Source: Clavibacter sp. A6099 (lineage in GTDB: Bacteria; Actinomycetota; Actinomycetes; Actinomycetales; Microbacteriaceae). From it: 64,000 bases of DNA. Below, one piece after another: positions 45,530 to 55,588 of the stretch. The translations under genes and the position numbers were made by a program. The stretch spans positions 1,364,001-1,428,000 of the forward strand of contig NZ_CP083439.1 of NCBI RefSeq assembly GCF_021919125.1, in the 5' to 3' direction. The notes under the pieces were generated by a model, which ran no database searches, was not told the origin of the DNA, and saw only the letters and a list, made by a program, of their open reading frames with translations. Each line of letters begins with the position of its first letter. Positions within the stretch are counted from its first letter, which is position 1.

Positions 45530-46414
45530 ATGAGCGACGCGCCGATCGGGATCTTCGACTCCGGCGTCGGCGGCCTCACCGTGGCCCGCGCGGTCGCGAC
45601 CCTGCTGCCGCGCGAGTCGATCATCTACATCGGCGACACCGCGCACACGCCCTACGGCGACAAGCCCATCGCGGACGTCCGGCGCTACGCGCTCGCGGTC
45701 CTCGACGACCTCGTCGAGCGCGGCGTGAAGATGCTCGTCATCGCGTGCAACACGGCGTCGGCGGCCATGCTCCGCGACGCCCGCGAGCGCTACGACATCC
45801 CCGTGGTCGAGGTGATCCAGCCCGCCGTGCGCACGGCCGTCAGCGTCACCCGCAACCACCGCGTCGGCGTGATCGCGACGCACGCCACCGTCACGAGCCG
45901 CGCCTACGACGACGCCTTCGCCGCCGCGCCGCACCTGGAGCTGACGAGCGCCGAGGCGCCGCTCTTCGTCGGCTTCGTGGAGCGCGGTGAGACCTCGGGG
46001 CCCGAGCTGATGGCGGCCGCCGAGGGCTACCTCGCGCCGCTGCGCGCGGCGGGCATCGACACGCTCGTGCTCGGCTGCACCCACTACCCGTTCCTCGAGG
46101 GCGCGATCTCGCTGCTCATGGGACCCGACGTCACCCTCGTCTCGAGCGACACCGAGACCGCCAAGGACGTCTACCGCGAGCTGGTGTCCGCTGGCCTCGA
46201 GCGGCGGTCCGACGCGCCGCCCGTGATCCGGTACGAGGCCACCGGCGGCAGCGCCTCCGACTTCGAGACGCTCGCGCACCGCATGCTCGGCTCGGGCGTG
46301 ACGCACGTCGAGCTCGTCGAGACCGGCGCCATCACCCTTCCCCGCCGGCCGCGATCGGATGCGGCGACGCCTCCGGACGCGGGCGGCACCGCATCCACCC
46401 CCGACCCGAGCTGA
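45530..46414 (+). CDS. murI: glutamate racemase
   Basis: Makes D-glutamate for peptidoglycan by cofactor-independent racemisation. 294 aa; N-terminal [16 protein letters not shown], and the two catalytic cysteines C73 (VIACNTAS) and C183 (LGCTHYPF). The last ~30 residues are a disordered tail. First gene of an operon with rph (8-base gap) and rdgB (10-base gap), an order kept across actinobacteria. Confidence 0.95.
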   Translation: MSDAPIGIFDSGVGGLTVARAVATLLPRESIIYIGDTAHTPYGDKPIADVRRYALAVLDDLVERGVKMLVIACNTASAAMLRDARERYDIPVVEVIQPAVRTAVSVTRNHRVGVIATHATVTSRAYDDAFAAAPHLELTSAEAPLFVGFVERGETSGPELMAAAEGYLAPLRAAGIDTLVLGCTHYPFLEGAISLLMGPDVTLVSSDTETAKDVYRELVSAGLERRSDAPPVIRYEATGGSASDFETLAHRMLGSGVTHVELVETGAITLPRRPRSDAATPPDAGGTASTPDPS

Positions 46415-46422
46415 GGCCGCAC

Positions 46423-47160
46423 ATGACCGACGACACCCCCCGCCACGACGGCCGCACCGCCGACCAGCTGCGCGAGATCACCATCGAGCGGAACTGGAGC
46501 GAGCAGGCCGAGGGATCCGCCCTCATCTCCTTCGGACGCACGCGCGTCCTCTGCACCGCGTCCTTCACGAACCGCGTGCCGCGCTGGAAGGCCGGCAGCG
46601 GCCAGGGCTGGGTCACCGCCGAGTACGCGATGCTCCCGCGGGCCACGAACGAGCGCATGGACCGCGAGGCCGTCAAGGGCAAGGTCGGCGGCCGCACGCA
46701 CGAGATCTCGCGTCTCATCGGCCGCAGCCTCCGGGCCGTCGTCGACATGAAGGCGCTCGGCGAGAACACGATCGTCATCGACTGCGACGTGCTGCAGGCC
46801 GACGGCGGCACGCGCACCGCGGCCATCACGGGCGCCTACGTCGCCCTCGCCGACGCGCTCGAGTGGGGCCGCGAGCGGAAGTTCATCGCGCAGCGCGCCA
46901 CGCCGCTGAAGGACAGCGTCGCCGCGGTCTCCGTCGGCATCGTCGACGGGAAGCCGCTGCTCGACCTCGCCTACGTCGAGGACGTGCGCGCCGAGACCGA
47001 CATGAACGTCGTCATGACGGGCAGCGGATCGTTCGTGGAGGTCCAGGGTACCGCCGAGGGCGCGCCCTTCGACCGCGCCGAGCTCGACGCCCTGCTCGAC
47101 CTCGCGCTCGGCGGCGGCACCACGCTCACCGCGCTGCAGGCGCAGGCTCTCGGCCGCTGA
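46423..47160 (+). CDS. rph: ribonuclease PH
   Basis: Phosphorolytic 3'-exoribonuclease that trims tRNA precursors. 245 aa, full length. Conserved RPH stretches [31 protein letters not shown] and [18 protein letters not shown], with the phosphate-site Arg in the last. ATG 46423 follows murI by 8 bases. Confidence 0.96.
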   Translation: MTDDTPRHDGRTADQLREITIERNWSEQAEGSALISFGRTRVLCTASFTNRVPRWKAGSGQGWVTAEYAMLPRATNERMDREAVKGKVGGRTHEISRLIGRSLRAVVDMKALGENTIVIDCDVLQADGGTRTAAITGAYVALADALEWGRERKFIAQRATPLKDSVAAVSVGIVDGKPLLDLAYVEDVRAETDMNVVMTGSGSFVEVQGTAEGAPFDRAELDALLDLALGGGTTLTALQAQALGR

Positions 47161-47170
47161 GGCACCGGCC

Positions 47171-47779
47171 GTGAACCCGCTCGTCCTCGCCACGCACAAC
47201 GCCCACAAGGTCGAGGAGCTCCGCCGCATCCTCGGCGCCCGCCTCGACGGGATCGACCTGATCGCCTACGACGGCCCCGAGCCCGTTGAGGACGGCACGA
47301 CCTTCGAGGCGAACGCGCTCATCAAGGCACGTGCCGCCGCGCTGCACACGGGCCGGGCCGCGCTGGCGGACGACTCGGGGATCGGCGTCGACATCCTGGG
47401 CGGATCGCCGGGCATCTTCTCCGCGCGTTGGGCAGGACCTGCGCGCGACAGCCGCGCGAACCTCGAGCTCCTGCTCTGGCAGCTGGGGGACGTGCCGGAC
47501 GAGCACCGCGGCGCCCGCTTCACGTGCGCCGCGGCCCTGGTCGTCCCCACCGCCGACGGTCTCGTCGAGCGCACCGCCCTCGGCGTGTGGGAGGGATCCG
47601 TGCTCCGCGAGGTGTCGGGGGAGGGCGGCTTCGGCTACGACCCGATCTTCCGCCCCGCCACCGGCGGAGCGAGCGCCGCGGCCCTCAGCGCCGACGAGAA
47701 GAACCGGGTCAGCCACCGCGCGCTCGCGTTCGAGGCGATCATGCCCGTGGTCCGTCACGAGCTCCTCGGCGAGGGCTGA
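47171..47779 (+). CDS. rdgB: non-canonical purine NTP pyrophosphatase (RdgB/HAM1)
   Basis: Hydrolyses dITP/XTP to monophosphate, cleaning the nucleotide pool. 202 aa, with the substrate-binding LATHNAHKVEELRRIL (T-x-N-x2-K), catalytic ADDSGIGVDILGGSPGIFSA, GGFGYDPIF and NRVSHRALA. GTG start 10 bases after rph. End of the murI-rph-rdgB operon. Confidence 0.95.
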   Translation: MNPLVLATHNAHKVEELRRILGARLDGIDLIAYDGPEPVEDGTTFEANALIKARAAALHTGRAALADDSGIGVDILGGSPGIFSARWAGPARDSRANLELLLWQLGDVPDEHRGARFTCAAALVVPTADGLVERTALGVWEGSVLREVSGEGGFGYDPIFRPATGGASAAALSADEKNRVSHRALAFEAIMPVVRHELLGEG

Positions 47780-47785
47780 CGCCCC

Positions 47786-47810
47786 CTCCCGACGCTGCTG
47801 AGAGCGGGAG
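47786..47810 (+). terminator. candidate terminator after rdgB
   Basis: Six-bp stem CTCCCG (47786-47791) / CGGGAG (47805-47810) with a 13-base loop, just after the rdgB stop; an alternative AGTCG/CGACT hairpin overlaps it. Confidence 0.35.
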
Positions 47811-47857
47811 TCGTTCCCGACTGCGCCGTCGGCTGGATCCGCGCGCCTGCGGGCCCG

Positions 47858-47863
47858 TACGGT
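47858..47863 (+). promoter_or_regulatory. -10 box, leaderless CDF transporter mRNA
   Basis: TACGGT, then GGACGC, then ATG 47870. Confidence 0.6.
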
Positions 47864-47869
47864 GGACGC

Positions 47870-48787
47870 ATGGGCTCCGGATCGCACGACCACGGCGCGT
47901 CCACGACCGACCGTCGTCGCCTCGTCATCGCCATCGCCATCACCGCGACGATCCTCGTGGTCGAGGTCGCCGGGGCGCTCGTCTCCGGGTCCCTGGCGCT
48001 CCTCGCCGACGCGGGTCACATGACCAGCGACCTGCTCGGCCTCGGCATCGCCCTGGTCGCCACGATCGTCGCCGCGCGTCCCGCGACCGACCGGCACACC
48101 TTCGGCTTCCAGCGCGGCGAGGTGCTCGGCGCCCTCGTGAACGGCCTCATCCTCGCGGGCGTCGCCGTCTACGTCGCGGTGCAGGGTGTCGGGCGCCTGC
48201 TCGCGCCGGAGGGCCCCGTGGTGGATCCGGGGATCATGCTGCTCGCCGCCGTCATCGGCCTGGTCGCCAACGTGGCGTCGCTCCTGGTGCTCCGCGGGGG
48301 AGCGGGGCGCTCGATCAACATGCGCGGCGCCTACCTCGAGGTGCTCGGCGACGCATTCGGATCGGTCGCCACCATCGCCGCGGGCGTCGTCATCGCGGTC
48401 ACCGGCTTCGGCCGCGCGGACGCCATCGCGTCGCTCGTCATCGCCGCGCTCATCGTGCCGCGGGCAGCCGTGCTGCTGCGTGACGTGGTGCGCGTCCTGA
48501 ACGAGTCCACGCCCGTGGGCACCGAGCCCGAGACGATCCGCGCCCACCTGCTGGAGACCCCCGGCGTCACCGCGGTGCACGACGTGCACGTGTGGGCCAT
48601 CACCTCGGGGTCGCCCGTCTTCACGGCCCACGTCGTCGTGGAGCAGGAGGTCTTCCGGGAGGGTCGCACCGGCGAGCTGCTCGACCTGCTGTCGGGCTGC
48701 CTCGACGACCACTTCGACGTCGAGCACAGCACGTTCCAGCTGGAGCCCGAGGAGCACGCCGGGCACGAGCACCGCCACCACGTCTGA
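47870..48787 (+). CDS. cation diffusion facilitator (CDF) metal exporter
   Basis: Zn2+/divalent-cation:proton antiporter of the inner membrane, 305 aa. Six TM helices; TM2 site SGSLALLADAGHMTSD (D/H ... HxxxD) and TM5 site GAYLEVLGDAFGS (with D-x3-S in place of HxxxD). The cytoplasmic C-terminal domain starts near residue 215. The first residues and last residues are His-rich (SGSHDHGAS; EEHAGHEHRHHV), a metal-collecting feature of the CzcD/ZitB group. Confidence 0.92.
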   Translation: MGSGSHDHGASTTDRRRLVIAIAITATILVVEVAGALVSGSLALLADAGHMTSDLLGLGIALVATIVAARPATDRHTFGFQRGEVLGALVNGLILAGVAVYVAVQGVGRLLAPEGPVVDPGIMLLAAVIGLVANVASLLVLRGGAGRSINMRGAYLEVLGDAFGSVATIAAGVVIAVTGFGRADAIASLVIAALIVPRAAVLLRDVVRVLNESTPVGTEPETIRAHLLETPGVTAVHDVHVWAITSGSPVFTAHVVVEQEVFREGRTGELLDLLSGCLDDHFDVEHSTFQLEPEEHAGHEHRHHV

Positions 48788-48841
48788 TCCGGCGGGCTCC
48801 GCGAGGACCGCGGCCCGGATCCCGCGCCAGCGGGCGCCGAC

Positions 48842-49570
48842 TCAGCGGCGCGGGTCGTTCGAGGGGTCCTGGTCGAACTCCTCGGGCGTGAGCGCGAGGT
48901 CCTCGCCGTCCGTCACAGCGCCCGCCGCCTCCCCGTCGTGCGCGTGCTTGCGTGCGCGGAGGAAGTGGATCGCCGCGGGCACCACGGTGATGAACACGGC
49001 CCCGAGCAGCACGTAGTCGATGTAGTGCGTGACGAAGTCGCGGATGGGAGGGAAGCCGTTGAGCAGGTGGCCCAGGAAGGTGAGGCCCGCGCCCCAGATG
49101 AGGGCGCCGATCGCGTTGTAGAAGGAGTACTTGCGGTAGTCCATGTGGCCGACGCCGGCCGCGATGGGCGCGAAGGTGCGGACGATGGGGACGAAGCGCG
49201 CCGCGATGACGGCGAGCCCGCCGAAGCGCGCGAAGAACGCGTTCGTCCGCACGACGTTCTGCCGGCTGAAGATGCCGGAGTCCTTGCGCTCGAACACCTT
49301 CGGTCCTGCCTTGTGGCCGATGAGGTAGCCGACCTCGCCGCCGGCGAACGCGGAGAACGCGATCGCGAGGCAGACCCACCAGATGTCGATGCCGGTGATC
49401 CCGGGAAGGGTCAGCCCCGCGATGACGAGCAGCGTGTCGCCGGGGAAGAGGAAGCCGAAGAGCAGGCCGGTCTCGGCGAAGATGATGAGGCAGATCCCGA
49501 TGAGGGCGAATCCCCCGAACGACTCGATGAGAGTCGTCGAGTCGAGGAAGTCGAAGAGCTGGGGGTGCAC
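48842..49570 (-). CDS. DedA family membrane protein
   Basis: DedA/SNARE-associated family protein, 242 aa. These polytopic proteins are linked to undecaprenyl-phosphate or phosphatidyl-lipid scrambling. Family stretches GLLFGFLFPGDTLLVIAG and FAGGEVGYLIGHKAG (with re-entrant Gly motif), then FARFGGLAVIAARFVPIVRT are present. GGAG lies six bases before GTG 49570. The C-terminal ~40 residues are acidic. Confidence 0.9.
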   Translation of the reverse strand: MHPQLFDFLDSTTLIESFGGFALIGICLIIFAETGLLFGFLFPGDTLLVIAGLTLPGITGIDIWWVCLAIAFSAFAGGEVGYLIGHKAGPKVFERKDSGIFSRQNVVRTNAFFARFGGLAVIAARFVPIVRTFAPIAAGVGHMDYRKYSFYNAIGALIWGAGLTFLGHLLNGFPPIRDFVTHYIDYVLLGAVFITVVPAAIHFLRARKHAHDGEAAGAVTDGEDLALTPEEFDQDPSNDPRR

Positions 49571-49694
49571 GTGGGGCTCCAGTCGTGGTGGGTCGCGACG
49601 TGAGCGGAGCGACCTGCGGCAGAGCACAGGATATCGGGAGCGGCCGTCAGCGCGCCGAGTCCCGGACACCCCCGGTCGAGGGTCGCGGCGCGGG

Positions 49695-50618
49695 TCAGGC
49701 GCCGAGCTCGGCGTGGCCGAACAGGCCGGGGACGCCGCCCGAGTGCCAGAGCACGACCCGGTCGTCCGGGCCGATGGAACCGTCGCCGACGGCCGCCGCC
49801 AGCCCTGCCGCCGCGCGGGCCGTGTAGGTGGGGTCGAGGAGGATCCCCGTCGTGCGCGCCACGAGCACGAGCGCGTCCCGCGCCTCGTCGGTGAGGTGCG
49901 CGTAGCCGGCACCGACCCGGCCTTCGTCGATGCGCAGGGCGTCCGCCCGGATCCCCGTCCCGCGCTCCGCGAGGAACCCCGCGACCACAGCACGCGGCTC
50001 GGCGACGGCGCCGCAGTGCACGCCGAGCACGCGCTCGGGCCCGAGCGCCTCGACCAGCCCGGCCATCGTGCCGCCGGACCCGAGGGCGACGACCACGTGG
50101 TCCACCTCGCCGACCTGACGCGTCAGCTCGTGGCCGGCGTCGACGAAGCCCTGCACGGAGTGCGCGTCGGATCCGCCGAACGCCACCCGGTGCACGCGCG
50201 TGCCCACCGCCTCCAGCTCCGCGACGACCGACCCGGCGCGCGACTCCGCGCGCTCGTCGCCCGACCACACCATGCGCGCGCCGTACAGCCCGTCGAGCAG
50301 CACGTTGCCGCGCTCGGCGACCTCGTGGCCCTCCAGCACCAGCACGACGTCGAGCCCGAGCGATGCGCCCGCCGCCGCGGTCATGCGCGCGTGGTTGCTC
50401 TGCGCGGCGCCCGTGGTGATCACCGTCGTGGCCCCGCGTGCGACGGCCCGCCCGAGCGAGCGCTCGAGCTTCCTGGCCTTGTTCCCGCCGCCGCCCCAGC
50501 CGATGAGGTCGTCGCGCTTCATCAGGAGCCGCTCCGGATCCAGGCCGAGCGCCTGGGCGAGGCGGGGGACCGGGTGCACGGGGGTCGGCTCGGTCCAGAG
50601 GCGGAGGCGTTCGTCCAC
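49695..50618 (-). CDS. D-cysteine desulfhydrase / ACC deaminase family PLP enzyme
   Basis: Fold type II PLP enzyme, 307 aa, of the DcyD/AcdS group. The PLP lysine K47 is in [11 protein letters not shown], followed by [12 protein letters not shown] (phosphate/substrate loop with the catalytic Ser-Asn-His), and glycine-rich [12 protein letters not shown]-cysteine desulfhydrase and ACC deaminase share these motifs and cannot be told apart safely here. GAGGAG precedes GTG 50618. Confidence 0.83.
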   Translation of the reverse strand: MDERLRLWTEPTPVHPVPRLAQALGLDPERLLMKRDDLIGWGGGGNKARKLERSLGRAVARGATTVITTGAAQSNHARMTAAAGASLGLDVVLVLEGHEVAERGNVLLDGLYGARMVWSGDERAESRAGSVVAELEAVGTRVHRVAFGGSDAHSVQGFVDAGHELTRQVGEVDHVVVALGSGGTMAGLVEALGPERVLGVHCGAVAEPRAVVAGFLAERGTGIRADALRIDEGRVGAGYAHLTDEARDALVLVARTTGILLDPTYTARAAAGLAAAVGDGSIGPDDRVVLWHSGGVPGLFGHAELGA

Positions 50619-50680
50619 GGGTGCTCCTCGCTGCGGGTAGGAGCGCCGCGGCCGACACGGGCCCGGTGCCGGGTCTCGCA

Positions 50681-50765
50681 TGGTGCGGGAGAAGGGACTT
50701 GAACCCTCACGCTCGAAAGCACAGGAACCTAAATCCTGCGTGTCTACCGATTCCACCACTCCCGC
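50681..50765 (-). tRNA. tRNA-Leu (anticodon UAG)
   Basis: 85 bases including an encoded CCA. Acceptor GCGGGAG pairs with CTCCCGC; anticodon stem CAGGA/TCCTG closes the loop TTTAGGT, giving anticodon UAG for CUA/CUG-type leucine codons; a long variable arm (class II) and the T-arm GGTTCAAGTCC are present. Read on the minus strand. Confidence 0.96.
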
Positions 50766-50793
50766 GGGTGCCCGACCAGCTTAGGACGCCCCC

Positions 50794-50799
50794 TAATAT
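50794..50799 (+). promoter_or_regulatory. -10 box, near-leaderless xylulokinase mRNA
   Basis: TAATAT ends seven bases before GTG 50807. It fixes the start codon, since the ATG at 50798 overlaps the -10 box. Confidence 0.6.
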
Positions 50800-50806
50800 G
50801 TTGATC

Positions 50807-52231
50807 GTGACAACGAAGACACTGGTAGCAGGCATCGACTCCTCCACGCAGAGCTGCAAGGTGGTCGTCCGCGACCTCGACACGGGGGCCCTCGTGCGCT
50901 CCGGCCGCGCGTCCCACCCCGACGGCACGGAGGTGGATCCCGCTCGCTGGTGGGACGCGCTCCTCGCCGCCATCGCCGACGCGGGCGGGCTCGACGACGT
51001 CGCCGCGATCTCGGTCGGCGGCCAGCAGCACGGCATGGTCTGCCTCGACGAGCATGGCGCGGTGATCCGCGACGCGCTCCTCTGGAACGACACCCGATCC
51101 GCGCAGGCCGCCGCCGACCTCCGCGACGAGCTCGGCGCCGAGGCGTGGGCGAGCGCCACGGGCGTCGTCCCCGTCGCGTCCTTCACGGCCACCAAGCTCC
51201 GCTGGCTCCGCGACGCCGAGCCCGAGAACGCCGCCCGCGTCGCCGCCGTCGCGCTCCCGCACGACTGGCTGACCTGGCGCCTGCTCGGCCACGGCGTCGG
51301 ATCCCCGGACCTCGCCGCCCTCGCCACCGACCGCTCCGACGCGAGCGGAACCGCGTACTGGTCGAGCGTCACGGGGGAGTACCGCCTCGACCTGCTGGAG
51401 CGCGCGCTCGGCCGCGTCGTCGGCCTGCCGCGCGTGCTCGGCCCCGGCGAGTCCGCCGGCGTCACGGGCGACGGGATCCCCGGCTTGCCGGCCGGCATCC
51501 CCGTCGGCCCCGGCGCGGGCGACAACGCGGCCGCCGCGCTCGGCCTCGGCGCAGTGCCCGGCGACGTGGTCGTCTCGATCGGCACGTCCGGCACGGTGTT
51601 CGCCGTCACGGCGAATCCGATCACCGACGACACCGGCACGGTCGCCGGCTTCGCGGACGCCACGGGCAACTTCCTCCCGCTCATCGCGACCCTCAACGCC
51701 GCCCGCGTGCTCGACGGCGGCGCGCGCCTCCTCGGCGTCGACCACGCGCGGCTGTCCGAGCTCGCGCTCGAGGCCCCCGCGGGATCCGACGGCCTCGTGC
51801 TCCTGCCCTACTTCGAGGGCGAGCGCACCCCGAACCTGCCCGACGCGACCGCGTCCCTCCACGGCATGACCCTCCGCAACTCGACGCCCGCGACCATGGC
51901 CCGCGCGCACGTCGAGGGCATGCTGTGCGGCCTGGCCGACGGCCTCGACGCGATCACGCGCCAGGGCGTCGAGGTGGAGCGCGTGCTCCTCATCGGCGGC
52001 GGGGCGAAGAGCCGTGCGGTCCGCGAGATCGCGCCGACGATCTTCGGCGTCCCGATCCACGTGCCGGACGCGGGCGAGTTCGTCGCCGACGGCGCCGCGA
52101 AGCAGGCCGCGTGGATCCTCACGGGCAGCGTCCCCGAGTGGCCCCTCGCGGGCGACGAGGTCTTCGACGCGCCGGGCGTGCCCGCGGTGCGCGAGGCGTA
52201 CGCGGAGGCGAAGGCGGAGCTGGGGTACTGA
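50807..52231 (+). CDS. xylB: xylulokinase (FGGY family)
   Basis: Phosphorylates D-xylulose to xylulose 5-phosphate. 474 aa, usual length. N-terminal [14 protein letters not shown] (phosphate-binding loop), the XylB-typical [23 protein letters not shown], and the C-terminal domain with IGTSGTVFA and [14 protein letters not shown]. No xylose isomerase or transporter gene lies beside it in the window, so the sugar-use genes must be elsewhere; a role on related ketoses is possible. Confidence 0.92.
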   Translation: MTTKTLVAGIDSSTQSCKVVVRDLDTGALVRSGRASHPDGTEVDPARWWDALLAAIADAGGLDDVAAISVGGQQHGMVCLDEHGAVIRDALLWNDTRSAQAAADLRDELGAEAWASATGVVPVASFTATKLRWLRDAEPENAARVAAVALPHDWLTWRLLGHGVGSPDLAALATDRSDASGTAYWSSVTGEYRLDLLERALGRVVGLPRVLGPGESAGVTGDGIPGLPAGIPVGPGAGDNAAAALGLGAVPGDVVVSIGTSGTVFAVTANPITDDTGTVAGFADATGNFLPLIATLNAARVLDGGARLLGVDHARLSELALEAPAGSDGLVLLPYFEGERTPNLPDATASLHGMTLRNSTPATMARAHVEGMLCGLADGLDAITRQGVEVERVLLIGGGAKSRAVREIAPTIFGVPIHVPDAGEFVADGAAKQAAWILTGSVPEWPLAGDEVFDAPGVPAVREAYAEAKAELGY

Positions 52232-52306
52232 TCGGCCCGTCGGCGTCGGCTGGTCGGCCTGTGGACGGCCCCGGCGGGATCCGCCCCTGATCAGCATCCT
52301 GTGCGG

Positions 52307-53536
52307 GTGCAGACGCGGACCCCACTCGACACCATCGCCGGACGGGTGCGCGAGCGCCTACGGGACGACGGGGCGGCGGCCGACATCGCGGGCACGGCGG
52401 CCGTCGTCCGCGAGGAGGTCAGGCGGTTCGCGGAGCAGGCGCTCGGATCCGACTCGCGGCTCCTGGACGACGAGGCGGCCACCGAGCGCCAGGTGCTCGC
52501 GCGCATCACGGGCTTCGGTGCCTTGCAACCGCTCCTCGACGACGACTCGATCGAGGAGATCTGGATCAACGCGCCGACCCGTGTCTTCGTGGCGCGGGCC
52601 GGCGTCCCCGAGCTGACGCCGCTCGTCCTCACCGACGCGGAGGTGCGCGACCTCGTCGAGCGGATGCTGCAGTCCTCCGGGCGCCGCGTCGACCTCTCCA
52701 CGCCCTTCGTGGACGCCTCCCTGCCCGACGGATCGCGGCTCCACGTGGTGATCCCCGACGTCACCCGCCGCCACTGGGCCGTCAACATCCGGAAGTTCTC
52801 CCGGCGGATCCGCGAGCTCGACCACCTCGTCGCCCTCGGCAGCCTGCCGCTGCAGGCCGCCGAGTTCCTGCGCATGAGCGTGCGTGCGGGCCTCTCCATC
52901 GTCGTCAGCGGGGCGACGCACACGGGCAAGACCACGATGATCGACGCCCTCCTGTCCTCGGCGCGCGCCTCGGACCGCATCGTCACGGTGGAGGAGACCT
53001 TCGAGCTGGATCCGGCGGGCCGTGACGTCGTCGCCATGCAGTGCCGCCAGCCGAGCCTCGAGGGCTCGGGGGAGATCACGCTGCGACGGCTCATCAAGGA
53101 GGCGCTGCGGATGCGGCCCGACCGGCTCGTGGTCGGCGAGGTGCGCGAGGCGGAGTGCCTCGACCTCCTCATCGCGCTCAACTCGGGCGTGCCGGGCATG
53201 TGCTCGATCCACGCGAACAGCGCGCGCGAGGCGCTCGTCAAGCTGTGCACCCTGCCGCTGCTGGCCGGCCGGAACATCGACTCCGCCTTCGTCGTGCCGA
53301 CCGTCGCGACCTCGGTCGACCTCGTCGTGCACCTCGAGGTGCTGCCGTCGGGTGCCCGGCGGGTGGTCGAGATCCTCGCCCCCGGCGGCCGGCACTCGGG
53401 CATGGTCATCGAGGCGAGCTCGGTGTTCGCCCTGGAGGACGGGATCCTGACCGCCACCGGAGGCCAGCCCGCGCACCTGGCCAAGTTCCGCGCGGTCGGG
53501 CTGGATCCGCTCCGGGTCCTGGTGGGCGCTCCGTGA
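52307..53536 (+). CDS. Tad/Flp-type secretion ATPase (CpaF/TadA)
   Basis: Hexameric secretion ATPase of the VirB11/CpaF family, 409 aa, energising the Tad pilus apparatus. The N-terminal domain has ITGFGALQPLLDDDSIEEIWIN; Walker A is SGATHTGKTTM, Asp box TVEETFEL, Walker B MRPDRLVVGEVREAE, His box CSIHANSAREAL. Start GTG 52307 has a weak hexamer CATCCT exactly six bases upstream; GTG 52301 would add two residues. First gene of the Tad operon; all following genes overlap or lie close. Confidence 0.92.
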   Translation: MQTRTPLDTIAGRVRERLRDDGAAADIAGTAAVVREEVRRFAEQALGSDSRLLDDEAATERQVLARITGFGALQPLLDDDSIEEIWINAPTRVFVARAGVPELTPLVLTDAEVRDLVERMLQSSGRRVDLSTPFVDASLPDGSRLHVVIPDVTRRHWAVNIRKFSRRIRELDHLVALGSLPLQAAEFLRMSVRAGLSIVVSGATHTGKTTMIDALLSSARASDRIVTVEETFELDPAGRDVVAMQCRQPSLEGSGEITLRRLIKEALRMRPDRLVVGEVREAECLDLLIALNSGVPGMCSIHANSAREALVKLCTLPLLAGRNIDSAFVVPTVATSVDLVVHLEVLPSGARRVVEILAPGGRHSGMVIEASSVFALEDGILTATGGQPAHLAKFRAVGLDPLRVLVGAP

Positions 53537-54396
53537 GCGTCGCCCTCGGGCTCGCGCTCGGCGCCGGCCTCGTCCTCCTCATCTCGCCGCGCCTGTGGCC
53601 CGCCTCGCCCGACGGGTCGGGGCGCGCCCGGGGGCTGACCGCGTCCGTGCACGATCGCCTCACCCACGCGGGGCTGGCCCGGGTCTCGGTGAGCTCCTTC
53701 CTCGCCGTCTCCGGGCTGGTCGGCCTGGTCGCGGGCGTCCTGGTGGAGGCGCTCCTCCGCGTCGACGGCGCCGCCCTCGCCGCAGCGGCCACGGGCCTGC
53801 TGCTGCCGTGGGCCGTCGTGGGGGCGCGATCCGCGGCCCGTCGTCGGGCCCATCGCGAGGTGTGGCCCGACGTCGTCGACCACCTCGTGAGCGCGGTCCG
53901 GGCGGGCATGGGGCTGCCGGATGCGGTGGCGTCGCTCGCCGTCGCGGGTCCCGCGGTACTCCGGCCCGCCTTCCGGGACTTCGCGTCCGTGCACCGCACG
54001 ACGGGCAGCTTCGCCGTGGCGCTCGACGAGCTCAAGGAGCAGCTGGCGGATCCGACGGCCGATCGCATCCTCGAGACGCTGCGGATGGCGCGCGAGGTGG
54101 GCGGCACGCAGCTGCCCGACGTGCTCCGCGGGCTGGCCCGTTTCCTCCGGGAGGAGGCCGCCATCCGGAGCGAGGCCGAGGCCCGGCAGTCGTGGGTCGT
54201 CAACGCGGCCAAGCTCGGCGTCGCGGCCCCGTGGATCATCCTCGCCCTGCTGTCCACCCGGCACGAGGCCGTCGCCGCGTACGACACCGCCGCGGGCACC
54301 GTCGTGATCGTCGTCGGGCTCGTCGTGTCCGCCATCGCGTACCGGCTGATGCTCGCCCTCGGGCGGCTGCCGGAGGACAGGAGGTGGTTCGCGTGA
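53533..54396 (+). CDS. Tad secretion inner-membrane protein (TadB-like)
   Basis: Type II secretion F-domain protein, 287 aa. N-terminal helix, then two helices near 55-95, the cytoplasmic T2SSF domain (LVSAVRAGMGLPDAVASLA; about 120-235) and two C-terminal helices. GTG 53533 overlaps the ATPase stop (GTGA). Forms the platform under the pilus together with the next protein. Confidence 0.88.
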   Translation: MSVALGLALGAGLVLLISPRLWPASPDGSGRARGLTASVHDRLTHAGLARVSVSSFLAVSGLVGLVAGVLVEALLRVDGAALAAAATGLLLPWAVVGARSAARRRAHREVWPDVVDHLVSAVRAGMGLPDAVASLAVAGPAVLRPAFRDFASVHRTTGSFAVALDELKEQLADPTADRILETLRMAREVGGTQLPDVLRGLARFLREEAAIRSEAEARQSWVVNAAKLGVAAPWIILALLSTRHEAVAAYDTAAGTVVIVVGLVVSAIAYRLMLALGRLPEDRRWFA

Positions 54397-55343
54397 CGGG
54401 GGTCGAGTCCTGGGGCGCCGTCCTCGGCCTCGTCGCGGGCGTGGGGCTCTGGACGATGATGGGAGCGGTTCCCCGCTTCCGGCGCGCTCGCCTGCTCGAT
54501 CGAGTGGCCCCGCACGTCCTCGACGTCTCGGAGGGCGCACGTCGTCACCTCGCCCTCACCACCGTCCACCCGCTGCCCGTGCTCGGCACGCTCGGCGCCC
54601 CGGCCGTGATCCCGCTGCGTCGCGGCCTCGCACGCGTGCTCGGCGGCACGGAGCGCATCGAGCGGATGCTCGGACAGTCGGGCTCGGGCGAGGACGTCGA
54701 GAGGCACCGGTCGCGCCAGCTCGTCGGCCTCGTCCTCGGGGCCGCCGCCGGCATCGTGATCGCCGCCCTGGTGGGCGGCGCCGCCGTCGTGGCGGGAGGG
54801 CTGCCGCAGGCGCAGCTGGTCGCCGTGCCGTTCGTCGCGGCCGTCGCCGGCCTGGTCGCCTGCGACACCGCGCTCGAGCGGCGCGCGAAGCGTCGGATCG
54901 CGCGCATCCAGGCGGAGCTGCCCACCGTGCTGGAGTTCCTGGCGCTCAGCCTCGCCGCGGGGGAGGGCCTGCTCGACGCGCTCCGCCGCGTGGCCCGCGT
55001 CGGCTCCGGGGAGCTCGCGGCGGAGCTGGGGCGCGTCGTCGCCGACGTCGGCACGGGCATCCCCGTCGCCCGCGCCTTCGACGACCTCGCCCGACGCCTG
55101 GCGATGCCCGCCGTGTCGCGGCTCGTCGACCAGCTCGCCGGATCCCTCGAGCGCGGCACCCCGCTCGCGGAGGTGCTGCGCGCGCAGGCCCAGGACGCGC
55201 GCGAGGTGGCCAAGCGCGAGCTCCTCGAGAGCGCCGGCCGCAAGGAGGTGGGGATGCTCGTGCCGCTGGTGTTCCTGATCCTCCCGCTCACCATCGTCTT
55301 CGCCCTGTTCCCCGGCGTCTTCGTCCTGCAGCTCGGGCTGTAG
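54393..55343 (+). CDS. Tad secretion inner-membrane protein (TadC-like)
   Basis: Second T2SSF-domain platform protein, 316 aa; the family motif EFLALSLAAGEGLLDALRRVA and LEQ-like GRKEVGMLVPLVFLILPLTIVFALFP at the C-terminus are typical of TadC. GTG 54393 overlaps the TadB stop (GTGA). Confidence 0.88.
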   Translation: MTGVESWGAVLGLVAGVGLWTMMGAVPRFRRARLLDRVAPHVLDVSEGARRHLALTTVHPLPVLGTLGAPAVIPLRRGLARVLGGTERIERMLGQSGSGEDVERHRSRQLVGLVLGAAAGIVIAALVGGAAVVAGGLPQAQLVAVPFVAAVAGLVACDTALERRAKRRIARIQAELPTVLEFLALSLAAGEGLLDALRRVARVGSGELAAELGRVVADVGTGIPVARAFDDLARRLAMPAVSRLVDQLAGSLERGTPLAEVLRAQAQDAREVAKRELLESAGRKEVGMLVPLVFLILPLTIVFALFPGVFVLQLGL

Positions 55344-55393
55344 GCGCGCACCGACGATCCATCCCGACACCGACACCGACCGAGAGGCACGAC

Positions 55394-55588
55394 ATGACCG
55401 ACGAACGAGGCGCACTGGGCCCTGATGCGACGCCCGGAGCGTCGTGGGACGACGACAGAGGCGACGTGCCCGGCTGGGTGCTCATCACGCTGATGACGGC
55501 CGGGCTCGTCATCATCCTCTGGGGAGTGGCGGGCCCTCTCCTGCAGAACGTGTTCACCCAGGCCATCGACCGGGTCACGTCGTTCTGA
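55394..55588 (+). CDS. small single-TM protein, pilin-like (Flp position)
   Basis: A 64-aa protein with an acidic 27-residue leader, then PGWVLITLMTAGLVIILWG (one TM) and a short amphipathic tail. Its place between TadC and TadE genes is that of the Flp major pilin. The Gly before the TM could be a prepilin cleavage site, but the usual Glu at +5 is absent. GAGAGG precedes the ATG; the stop shares one base with the next start (TGATG). Confidence 0.75.
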   Translation: MTDERGALGPDATPGASWDDDRGDVPGWVLITLMTAGLVIILWGVAGPLLQNVFTQAIDRVTSF